64,000 bases of DNA from DATFDN01 sp963818885 (GTDB lineage: Bacteria > Pseudomonadota > Alphaproteobacteria > Acetobacterales > Acetobacteraceae), in the NCBI GenBank assembly GCA_963818885.1, contig CAWFTP010000001.1, positions 186,001 through 250,000 on the forward strand, read 5' to 3'. This document shows, one piece after another, positions 38,301 through 44,741 of this stretch; position 1 is the first letter of the stretch; every line of letters begins with the position of its first letter. The position numbers and the translations under genes were made by a program. The notes under the pieces are model-generated. The model saw only the letters and a list, made by a program, of their open reading frames with translations, was not told the DNA's origin and ran no database searches.

Positions 38301-38488
38301 GGGCGGTCCCCCTCGCGGTTGCCTTCGGCACGGGCTCCGAGCTTCGCCGTCCGCTCGGGATCGCGATCATCGGCGGCCTGATCCTCTCGCAGGCGCTGAC
38401 GCTCTACACCACGCCCGCCGTGTATCTCGCCCTCGAGCGGTTCGTCGGGCACCGGCGCCCGATCGTGGTCCCGACCGCGGCCGAGTAG
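35390..38488 (+). CDS. mdtC: RND efflux permease, MdtC-like
   Basis: Second pump subunit of the MdtABC-type system, 1032 residues and intact. It begins MNISVPFIHRPVATILLALG and has the twelve-helix RND layout with two large periplasmic loops. The proton-relay helix is GFVVDDAIVMIENIVRRVE. Conserved stretches LLMGIVKKNGIMLVDFALEA and RFRPIIMTTLAALLGAVPLA lie in the second half. Similarity to the preceding RND protein is evident along the length, supporting an ancient duplication and a heteromeric pump. A palindromic repeat separates the two genes. Confidence 0.92.
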   Translation: MNISVPFIHRPVATILLALGILLAGGVAYQFLPVAALPSVDIPTIVVMASRPGADPETMANSVAAPLERRLGEIAGVTEITSTSSTGATSIVVQFDIDRDINGAARDVQAAINAAYTDLPSDLPTRPYYRKFNPADAPIMTIALSSDTLSVRDIFDAADTILAQRLSQVDGVSNITVNGAEKPAVRVDLNPSRLAAAGLSAQDVTNAVKAANVIQPTGGFEGPMQAEMIGINGQIGHAAQYRGLVLKAGNGAVLRLSDVATVIDGVANTRLAAWDGKKPAILLTISKSAGANVIETNDRVRELLPQLMEWMPAGIKLTVIQDRTATIRASVADVQYTLLATIALVLMVVLVFMRRLVPIVAAAVTVPLSLCGTLAGMWFLGYSLDNFSLMALTISIGFVVDDAIVMIENIVRRVELGETPMQAAIAGSRQIGFTVVSISLSLIAVFIPLIFMGGILGRLFHEFSMTLTIAIVISAAVSLTLTPMICGRWSTPPRPHKGVVARIDSVVERGFAAVHRGYARSLGWSLRHQGFMLLVMLATIVLTIRLYGTVSKGFMPIQDTGNLIGSTIASPDVSFPAMEARQRAVVDLLLSDPAVEAVASRVGVSSGWSSLNRGYLSVSLRPVSERGISSEDVIARLRPRLAQLGGVQTFLYSAQDLRGGGRSGGSQFQFALIGDNLAELRKWSLALEDKLKATPGITDVTSDQDRAGPQMNVMIDRDAAARLGISVQAIDAALNNAFAQRQVSTIYSQRNQYKVVIETDPKLQTSPVMLNRVYLAAANGKQVPLSTVAQFEPGDAALAVRHQGQFPATTLSFNLAEGTSLGDAEKAVSDAAASLRMPADLRTEFAGNAKWLQQTTATLPLLIAAALISIYIVLGVLYESLLHPLTILSTLPSAGLGALLALLVTGLPLDIMGMIAIVLLMGIVKKNGIMLVDFALEAERQHGLSPAQAIHAACLERFRPIIMTTLAALLGAVPLAVAFGTGSELRRPLGIAIIGGLILSQALTLYTTPAVYLALERFVGHRRPIVVPTAAE

Positions 38489-38551
38489 ACGCCGAACCTT
38501 CCGCCTTCCCATGCGTTGACCCGGCGTGGACCAACGATAAGGAGGCAAGCC

Positions 38552-38734
38552 ATGGATAAGGACCGAGTGGAAGGCATGGGCAAGCAGGCCAAGGGCGCCG
38601 TGAAGGAAGCGGTCGGCAAGGTGACCGGCGACGCCAAGACACAGGCCGAGGGCCGCGCCGACAAGGCCGAGGGCAAGGTGCAGAACGCCGTCGGCAGCGC
38701 CAAGGACGCCGCCCGGGAAGCCCTGAAGAAGTGA
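38552..38734 (+). CDS. CsbD-like stress protein
   Basis: Small hydrophilic, Lys/Glu/Gly-rich protein of 60 residues (MDKDRVEGMGKQAKGAVKEA, ending AKDAAREALKK), the pattern of the CsbD family found in general stress regulons. Its biochemical role is unknown. ATG 38552 has a strong AAGGAGG site nine bases upstream, so the in-frame ATG further upstream is not used. A stable hairpin follows the stop. Intact and probably monocistronic. Confidence 0.88.
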   Translation: MDKDRVEGMGKQAKGAVKEAVGKVTGDAKTQAEGRADKAEGKVQNAVGSAKDAAREALKK

Positions 38735-38745
38735 CCAGTCCGGCG

Positions 38746-38773
38746 CCCTCTCCCCGCAACCCGCGGGAGAGGG
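38746..38773. terminator. Hairpin between convergent csbD-like gene and nusB
   Basis: CCCTCTCCC (38746-38754) pairs perfectly with GGGAGAGGG (38765-38773). It sits 12 bases after the csbD-like stop and 7 bases before the end of nusB on the other strand, so it is well placed as a bidirectional terminator. The arm sequence also resembles the CTCTCCC repeat elements elsewhere in the window. Confidence 0.55.
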
Positions 38774-38779
38774 GGTAGC

Positions 38780-39271
38780 CTAGCGTTCGGGAGCGGCGAA
38801 CTCCTCCGGCCGAAGTTCCCGCGCCAGCCGATCCAGGATGCCATTCGCCATTCCCGGCTCGTCGCCGGCGAAAAACCCATGGGCGATATCGAGATACTCG
38901 TTGATCACGACTTTGGCTGGCGGACCGTCCTTCTGGGCGAGTTCCGCCCCTGCCGCGCGTATCAACGCTCGCAATACCGGATCGATACGCCCGAACGGCC
39001 ATTCGGCCGGCAGCGCCTCCGCGATCAGCCGGTCGATCCTGTCCTGCTGCGATGCGGCGGCGCGTACGATGCGCGAGAACAGCGGCACCTCCGCTAGCGG
39101 CGTCCGCCCGCTCTCATATCCGCCCGAGCCGGGAACCTCGCCAAGTCGGTGACGCACGAACTCATCGATCACCGCCTCGACGCCGTTCTGCGACTGCTCG
39201 CTCTGGAACAGCGCCTGGACCGCCGCGACCCGCGACGCCGTGCGGGAGCGCGGTTTCGGAGGTCTCCCCAT
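38780..39271 (-). CDS. nusB: Transcription antitermination factor NusB
   Basis: All-helical RNA-binding protein that joins the antitermination complex on rRNA operons. Start at ATG 39271 (MGRPPKPRSRTASRVAAVQA), overlapping the ribH stop as TGATG. The family pattern includes ALFQSEQSQ, RIDPVLRALIRAAGAEL, KVVINEYLDIAHGFF and FVNGILD-like MANGILDRLA. 163 residues. Last gene of the riboflavin operon, the usual place for nusB in Alphaproteobacteria. Intact. Confidence 0.92.
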   Translation of the reverse strand: MGRPPKPRSRTASRVAAVQALFQSEQSQNGVEAVIDEFVRHRLGEVPGSGGYESGRTPLAEVPLFSRIVRAAASQQDRIDRLIAEALPAEWPFGRIDPVLRALIRAAGAELAQKDGPPAKVVINEYLDIAHGFFAGDEPGMANGILDRLARELRPEEFAAPER

Positions 39272-39753
39272 CAGCCGGCACCAAATCGGCGGTGCGCGCC
39301 CACCTGCAGCAGCGCGGCTGCAGCCGCCTCGGCTCCTTTGTTGTGACCGTCGCCGCCGGAACGGGCGAGTGCCTGCTCGATCGTATCCACCGTAAGTAGC
39401 CCGGTCCCCAGCGCCAAGCCGAATTGGAGCGCAATCGCCATCAGCCCCGCCATCGTCTCCCGGCAGATGTGCTCGTAGTGATCCGTCTCCCCGCGCACGA
39501 TGCAGCCCAGGGCGACGAAGCCGTCGAAGCGTGTCTGTCCGCGCACCACCAAGCGGATGGCCTGGGGCAGCTCGAACGCGCCCGCAACGTCCAGCGCGTC
39601 GAACGTCGCACCCGCTTCCCGCAAGATAGCCTCGGCGCCGCGGGTCAGCCCATCGACGACCTGCCGATAATACGGCGCGCGGACGATGAGCAGGTGCGGC
39701 ATCGGCCCCTCTAGCCTCGGCGGGGCGGGAAGCTTCGCATCTGCGGTGCTCAT
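39271..39753 (-). CDS. ribH: 6,7-dimethyl-8-ribityllumazine synthase
   Basis: Condenses 5-amino-6-ribitylaminouracil with 3,4-dihydroxy-2-butanone 4-phosphate, the penultimate step to riboflavin. Signature segments are AGAFELPQAIRLVV, GFVALGCIVRGETDHYEHIC with the catalytic His, and the GLLTVDTIEQALAR region. ATG at 39753 gives 160 residues; the upstream ribBA stop overlaps it by four bases. Intact. Confidence 0.93.
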   Translation of the reverse strand: MSTADAKLPAPPRLEGPMPHLLIVRAPYYRQVVDGLTRGAEAILREAGATFDALDVAGAFELPQAIRLVVRGQTRFDGFVALGCIVRGETDHYEHICRETMAGLMAIALQFGLALGTGLLTVDTIEQALARSGGDGHNKGAEAAAAALLQVGAHRRFGAG

Positions 39754-40889
39754 CGCGCTCCGCCATCTTCAAGGGTCTCCGGCATCGCCCGCTGCTCGAC
39801 GATGTTCAGCCCGTAGCCCTCGATCCCGACGATGACTCGGCGCCGGTTGGACAGCAGGATCAAGTCACGGATGCCGAGGTCGAGCAGGATCTGCGCGCCC
39901 AGCCCATAGTCGCGCAGCTGCTGGGGCGGACGCTTCGAGACCGCGAGCTGGCGCACCCGGTCCGACAGCGCGGTCTTGTGGTGCTCGCGGATCAGCACGA
40001 CGACGCCCCGCCCCTCCCGGTCGATCATGCGCATCGCGTTGTGTACGGCGATCCAGTGCGGGCCGCCGGTCATGTCGTCCAGCAGGTCGACAGCGTGCAT
40101 CCGCACGAGGACAGGCTCGGGGCCGGAGATGTCGCCCTTCACCAGCGCCAGGTGCTCCTGGTACTCGACCTTGTTCGCATAGACGATGAGCTTCCAAGGC
40201 CCGCCGGCGACGTGGTCGAACGTGCCCTCGACCACGCGGCGCACCAGCTTCTCGGTGCGCCGGCGATGGCCGATCAGATCGGCAATGCTGCCGAGCTTGA
40301 GGTTGTGGCGCTGGGCGAAGGCGACGAGCTCGGGCAGCCGCGCCATCGTCCCGTCATCGTTCATGATCTCGCAGATCACCGACGCCGGGGTAAGGCCGGC
40401 GAGGCGGGCGATATCGACGGATGCTTCCGTGTGGCCGGCGCGGATCAGGCTGCCACCCTCGCGGGCAACAAGGGGAAAGATGTGGCCGGGCGTGACAATA
40501 TCCTCACGACCTGACTCGGGGTTGATCGCGACCGCGACGGTGTGAGCGCGGTCATGGGCGGAGATGCCGGTGGTCACCCCCTCCCGCGCCTCGATCGAGA
40601 CGGTAAACGCCGTCTGATGCCGAGTGCCGTTGGTCGCGCTCATCAGCCCGAGGCCGAGCTGCTCGACGCGCTGGCGCGTCAGCGCGAGACACACGAGGCC
40701 GCGCGCGTGGCGGATCATGAAGTTGACCGCGTCTGGCGTCGCGAACTGCGCCGGGATGACAAGATCGCCCTCGTTTTCCCGGTCCTCGTCGTCGACCAGG
40801 ATGAACATGCGCCCGTTACGGGCCTCCTCGACCAGCTCCTCGGCGCTGCTGAGGTATTGCGAGAGCTCGACGGTCTTGATGCCGCTCAT
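39750..40889 (-). CDS. ribB: 3,4-dihydroxy-2-butanone 4-phosphate synthase with degenerate GTP cyclohydrolase II domain (RibBA-like)
   Basis: The N-terminal domain (residues 1-205) is a complete DHBP synthase: FILVDDEDRENEGDLVIPAQ, RHARGLVCLAL, ISAHDRAHTV, GHIFPLVAREGG and RAGHTEASVDIARLAG. It makes the four-carbon riboflavin precursor from ribulose-5-phosphate. The C-terminal half aligns with GTP cyclohydrolase II but lacks the three zinc Cys residues. It reads RMHAVDLLDDMTGGPHW where active enzymes have S-E-C and C-D-C, and REHHKTAL where they have R-Q-E-G-R. GTP cyclohydrolase activity is therefore unlikely, and another ribA gene must exist outside the window. Start ATG 40889, 379 residues, coupled to ribE upstream. 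Confidence 0.9.
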   Translation of the reverse strand: MSGIKTVELSQYLSSAEELVEEARNGRMFILVDDEDRENEGDLVIPAQFATPDAVNFMIRHARGLVCLALTRQRVEQLGLGLMSATNGTRHQTAFTVSIEAREGVTTGISAHDRAHTVAVAINPESGREDIVTPGHIFPLVAREGGSLIRAGHTEASVDIARLAGLTPASVICEIMNDDGTMARLPELVAFAQRHNLKLGSIADLIGHRRRTEKLVRRVVEGTFDHVAGGPWKLIVYANKVEYQEHLALVKGDISGPEPVLVRMHAVDLLDDMTGGPHWIAVHNAMRMIDREGRGVVVLIREHHKTALSDRVRQLAVSKRPPQQLRDYGLGAQILLDLGIRDLILLSNRRRVIVGIEGYGLNIVEQRAMPETLEDGGAR

Positions 40890-41488
40890 CGGGGAACTCC
40901 GCGAGGCGCGCGACATAACGCGCCAGCATGTCGATCTCGATATTGACCTTCTCGCCCGACCGCAGCGTGGCAAACCGCGTCACCGCGGCGGTGTGCGGAA
41001 TGATGTTCACCGCGAAGGTGTCAGGGTCCGCGGCGTTCACCGTGAGCGACACGCCATCCACCGCGATGCTGCCCTTCACGGCAACGAACCGCGCGAGCTC
41101 GGCGGGCAATCGAAAGCACCAGCGAGTTCGAGCCGTGCTGCGGGGTCGCGGACAGCGCCGTGCCGACCCCGTCGACATGGCCTGATACGAGGTGCCCTCC
41201 CAGCTCATCACCGACGCGAAGGCTGCGCTCCAAGTTGACCACCGTGCCGACATCCCATGTGCCGAGGGTGGTGCGGTCCAGCGTCTCGGCCGAGGCCTCG
41301 GCGGCGAACCAGTCGGAACCAAGCTCGATCGCGGTCAGGCAGCAGCCAGAGCACGCGATCGAGGCACCCAAGGCGATCAAGGACATATCCTCCCAGGGTG
41401 CGCCGATGACAAGTCGCGCGTCCCTCCCCCCGCCTGCCTGGCTGAGGCTCCGCACCGTGCCGAGGGCGGTGACGATGCCGGTGAACAT
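40886..41488 (-). CDS. ribE: Riboflavin synthase alpha subunit RibE (frameshifted)
   Basis: Dismutates two lumazine molecules into riboflavin. The N-terminal repeat starts MFTGIVTALGTVRSLSQAGG, with LGASIACSGCCLTAIEL and GGHLVSGHVDGVGTALS. At about 41108 a one-base shift restores the second repeat: LPAELARFVAVKGSIAVDGV, SLTVNAADPDTFAVNIIPHT, VNIEIDMLARYVARLAEFP. The observed frame then runs on to 40816, overlapping ribB by 74 bases. A missing C in the CCCC run near 40893 would instead end it at a TGA overlapping the ribB ATG, giving the usual 200 residues. I prefer that end. The enzyme is essential, so errors are likely. Confidence 0.82.
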
Positions 41489-42567
41489 CAGGCGGCCCTG
41501 TCGAACATGGTCAGCACATCGTCCCCGACCGGAACAACGGAGCGTCGGCGAAACCGGGGCCAGTCGGCAAGACGCGCGACCCCCAGATCGCGAATGGCTG
41601 GCAGTCCATCCTCGCCGGCCAGCGCCGGCGCATGGAACCAGGCAATCCGGTCCACTAAGCCGGCGCGGAGCAGGCTTGCCGCCAAACCGGCGCCACCTTC
41701 GACAAGCACCGACGTAAGCCCCGCATTACCCAACGCACCAGCTTGCTGGAGAGGGCCGGGGTGAGGCTCGATCCTGATCACTCGGCCGCCCCGTTCTTCG
41801 ATCGCCTCCTGCCTCTCTGCATCGGCATCGGCGTGCGCCAGCAGCCAGGTCGGCGCTTCTCCGGCAAGCACGCGCGCCGAAACCGGCGTCCGCAGGCCGG
41901 AATCCACCACCACCCGGACCACCGCCCGTGCACGAAACCCGGGCAGCCGGCATGTCAGGTCGGGATCGTCAGCGAGCACGGTCCCGATCCCCACCATCAC
42001 CGCGTCGTGCCGCCCGCGCAGGGCCTGCGTCACCCGCCGCGCCGCCTCGCCGGTGATCCAACGGCTCTCCCCCGTGCTAGTCGCGATCCGTCCGTCCAGG
42101 GTGGAGGCGAGCTTCAGCGTGACCAGCGGACGGCCTGCGCGCACCCGCATGACGAACCCCGCCAGCACTGCCGACACATCTTCCGCTTCGACGCCGTCGA
42201 CGACCTCGACCCCGGCCGCCCGCAGCGCCGCGATCCCGCCTCCGTCCACCCGCGGGTCGGGATCGCGCATCCCGACCACCACTCGGCGGACCCCCGCCTC
42301 GATCAGCGCGCCGGTGCAGGGCGGCGTCTTGCCCCAGTGGCAGCAGGGCTCCAGCGTCACATACGCAGTGGCGCCCCGTGCGCGCTCCCCGGCCCGGGCC
42401 AACGCGACCGTCTCGGCATGCGGCCGTCCGCCGGGCTGGGTAGAGCCGCGACCCACCACCCGCCCGTCGCGAACGATCACGCAGCCGACCGACGGGTTGG
42501 GCCAGGTCGTGCCGAGGTTCCGCTCCGCCAGCGCGAGCGCCGCCCGCATATGCGCCGCGTCATCCAT
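41488..42567 (-). CDS. ribD: Bifunctional riboflavin deaminase/reductase RibD
   Basis: Catalyses the second and third steps from the GTP cyclohydrolase product: pyrimidine deamination, then ribose reduction with NADPH. The deaminase domain (residues 1-145) has WPNPSVGCVIVRDGRVVGRG, the zinc motif HAETVALA and the Cys pair in LEPCCHWGKTPPC. The reductase domain has PLVTLKLASTLDGRIAT, SRWITGEAARR and SVLVEGGAGLAASLL. 359 residues, intact. TGATG overlap couples it to ribE. Confidence 0.95.
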   Translation of the reverse strand: MDDAAHMRAALALAERNLGTTWPNPSVGCVIVRDGRVVGRGSTQPGGRPHAETVALARAGERARGATAYVTLEPCCHWGKTPPCTGALIEAGVRRVVVGMRDPDPRVDGGGIAALRAAGVEVVDGVEAEDVSAVLAGFVMRVRAGRPLVTLKLASTLDGRIATSTGESRWITGEAARRVTQALRGRHDAVMVGIGTVLADDPDLTCRLPGFRARAVVRVVVDSGLRTPVSARVLAGEAPTWLLAHADADAERQEAIEERGGRVIRIEPHPGPLQQAGALGNAGLTSVLVEGGAGLAASLLRAGLVDRIAWFHAPALAGEDGLPAIRDLGVARLADWPRFRRRSVVPVGDDVLTMFDRAA

Positions 42568-42573
42568 GGCCGC

Positions 42574-43029
42574 CTAGCTGGCCACGTCCAGCCCGCCGAT
42601 GAAGTCCCCGAAATCCTTGGCCTCGCGGAAGTCGCGATAGACGCTGGCGAATCGGACATAGGCGACGGCGTCCACCTCCTTCAGCGTCTCCATCACCAGC
42701 TCGCCGATCTGGCGCGTCTGCACATCCGAATCGCCCGACGCCTCCAGCTGGCGCACCACGCCGTTGACGATGCGCTCGATCCGCTCCTCCTGGATTGGCC
42801 GCTTGCGCAGCGCGACGCGGATGGAGCGGGCGAGCTTGTCGCGATCGAACGGCACCCGCCTGCCGTCCGATTTCACCACCGTCAGCTCGCGCAGCTGCAC
42901 GCGCTCGACCGTGGTGAAGCGCTGCCCGCAGCCAGGGCAGAACCGCCGGCGCCGTATCGCCGCCCCATCGTCGGTGGGGCGGCTGTCCTTCACCTGGGTA
43001 TCGTCATGGCCGCAGAACGGGCAGTGCAT
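42574..43029 (-). CDS. nrdR: Transcriptional repressor NrdR
   Basis: Zinc-ribbon/ATP-cone repressor of ribonucleotide reductase genes. The ribbon is MHCPFCGHDDTQVKDSRPTD followed by RRRRFCPGCGQRFTT, giving four Cys ligands. The ATP-cone (residues 47-137) has VVKSDGRRVPFDRDKLARSI and ends with RFASVYRDF. ATG 43029 overlaps the glyA stop as TGATG. 151 residues. The glyA-nrdR-ribD order is standard in Alphaproteobacteria. Intact. Confidence 0.95.
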   Translation of the reverse strand: MHCPFCGHDDTQVKDSRPTDDGAAIRRRRFCPGCGQRFTTVERVQLRELTVVKSDGRRVPFDRDKLARSIRVALRKRPIQEERIERIVNGVVRQLEASGDSDVQTRQIGELVMETLKEVDAVAYVRFASVYRDFREAKDFGDFIGGLDVAS

Positions 43030-44330
43030 CAGCGGCCCGGATAGAGCGGGAAGCGTGCGCACAAGGCCCCCACGCGCGCCGCGACATCCCGCTCGGCTGC
43101 CTCGTTGGCGCCGTCATTCGAGCGGGCAAGACCATCGATCACGTCGGCGATCATGCCGCCGACCTCGCGGAACTCCGCGACGCCGAAGCCGCGCGTGGTC
43201 GCCGCCGGGGAGCCGAGCCGGATGCCCGAGGTCACCATCGGCTTCTCGGGATCGGCGGGGATCGCGTTCTTGTTCGCGGTGATGCGCGCCCGTTCCAGGC
43301 TTCCTTCCGCGGCCTTGCCGGTGACGCGCTTCGGCCGCAGGTCGACCAGCATGAGGTGGCTGTCAGTCCCACCGCCAATGATCGCGAAGCCCTGCTCGAT
43401 CAGCGTGGCCGCGAGAGCGCGCGCGTTATCCAGCACCGCCTGCTGGTACTGCCGGAACTCGGGCCGCAGCGCCTCACCGAACGCCACCGCCTTGGCGGCG
43501 ATGACGTGCATCAGCGGTCCGCCCTGCAAGCCGGGGAAGACCGCGCTGTTGATCTTCTTGGCGATATCGGGGTCGTTGGTCAGCACCATCCCGCCGCGTG
43601 GCCCGCGCAGGGTCTTGTGGGTGGTGGTGGTCGTGACGTGCGCGTGCGGCAGCGGGCTGGGATAGATGCCCGCCGCGACCAGCCCGGCGAAATGCGCCAT
43701 ATCGACCATGAGCATGGCGCCAACCTCGTCGGCCACCCGACGGATCCGCGCGAAATCGATCACCCGCGCGTAGGCAGAGCCGCCGGCGATGATGAGCTTC
43801 GGCCGCTCCGCCCGCGCCACCCGCTCCAATTCCTCGTAATCGAGCAGGCCGGTTTCGGCGACGACGCCGTAATGGGTCGCGTGGAACCACTTGCCCGAGA
43901 GATTGGCGGGCGAGCCATGCGTCAGGTGCCCGCCGGCGTCGAGGCTCATGCCGAGGATCGTGTCGCTCGGCTTGAGCAGGGCGAGAAACACCGATTGGTT
44001 GGCCTGCGCGCCCGAATGCGGCTGCACATTCGCGAACTCGCACTTGAAGAGCGCCTTCGCCCGCTCGATCGCGAGACGCTCGGCAACATCGACGAACTCA
44101 CAGCCGCCGTAGTATCGCCGGCCCGGATAGCCCTCGGCGTATTTGTTGGTGAGGACACTGCCCTGCGCCTCGAGCACCGCGGCGGAGACAACATTCTCGC
44201 TCGCGATCAGCTCGATCCCGTCCTGCTGGCGGCGCAGTTCGTCGCGGATCGCCCCGGCGATTGCGGGGTCCGTTTCGGCGAGCGAGGCCGAGAAGAAGCC
44301 GGTTCCGGCGGAGGGAGAATGCTGGTCCAT
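43029..44330 (-). CDS. glyA: Serine hydroxymethyltransferase
   Basis: PLP enzyme interconverting serine and glycine and charging tetrahydrofolate with a one-carbon unit. Start at ATG 44330 (MDQHSPSAGTGFF), 433 residues. Motifs: GIELIASENVVSAAVLEAQG, NKYAEGYPGRRYYGGCEFVD, the PLP-lysine stretch TTTTHKTLRGPRGGMVLTND, and ANKNAIPADPEKPMVTSGIR. First gene of the glyA-to-nusB run. The 134 bases upstream must hold the operon promoter; I see no FMN riboswitch there. Intact. Confidence 0.96.
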   Translation of the reverse strand: MDQHSPSAGTGFFSASLAETDPAIAGAIRDELRRQQDGIELIASENVVSAAVLEAQGSVLTNKYAEGYPGRRYYGGCEFVDVAERLAIERAKALFKCEFANVQPHSGAQANQSVFLALLKPSDTILGMSLDAGGHLTHGSPANLSGKWFHATHYGVVAETGLLDYEELERVARAERPKLIIAGGSAYARVIDFARIRRVADEVGAMLMVDMAHFAGLVAAGIYPSPLPHAHVTTTTTHKTLRGPRGGMVLTNDPDIAKKINSAVFPGLQGGPLMHVIAAKAVAFGEALRPEFRQYQQAVLDNARALAATLIEQGFAIIGGGTDSHLMLVDLRPKRVTGKAAEGSLERARITANKNAIPADPEKPMVTSGIRLGSPAATTRGFGVAEFREVGGMIADVIDGLARSNDGANEAAERDVAARVGALCARFPLYPGR

Positions 44331-44464
44331 GGCCGGCGGTCTAGCACCGGGGTAGATGGGGGACAAACCACCCCGTCATGGTCAGCGAAGGCCGACCACC
44401 CACGCCATTTTACACCACCCAAGGCATCGATGCTCGCGCCAGCACGCGCATCACGGATGTGTTG

Positions 44465-44741
44465 TTACCCGACTATCTCCCTCAACCGCTCCCGCGCCTT
44501 CTCAATGTGCCCCCACGGGATCTCGCCCAGCGGGAAGTGGCCCGCCCATGACCACGCTGATCGCCGCGTTGACCACCGCAAGGCGCTCTGCCTGATCCGA
44601 CGCGGCGCGCCCCAGCACCTCCTCGCGATACGCCGTCAGGCAGCGCGTCGCCTCGGAGAAGTCGCGGCCCTCGCGTTCCGGCCGCTCCGCCAGCAGCTTG
44701 TCGACCGCCGCCAGCACCCGCGCGCCGGCGTCACTGGCCAC
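44465..44741 (-). CDS. Small formate dehydrogenase-associated protein of unknown function (frameshifted)
   Basis: GTG at 44741 overlaps the end of the formate dehydrogenase alpha gene. The predicted helical protein reads ASDAGARVLAAVDKLLAERP, then FSEATRCLTAYREEVLGRAA, QAERLAVVNAAISVVMGG. A one-base shift at about 44530 restores PLPLGEIPWGHIEKARERLR, ending at a TAA at 44465-44467, for about 92 residues. I know no function for it. Position and coupling suggest an accessory role in formate dehydrogenase assembly or expression. It is separated from glyA by 134 bases. Confidence 0.55.

Noticed and set aside
44331..44464. FMN riboswitch upstream of the riboflavin operon
   Set aside because: The rib genes follow glyA and nrdR with overlapping starts, and the gap before glyA shows no RFN-element core. 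Expression probably depends on the glyA promoter.
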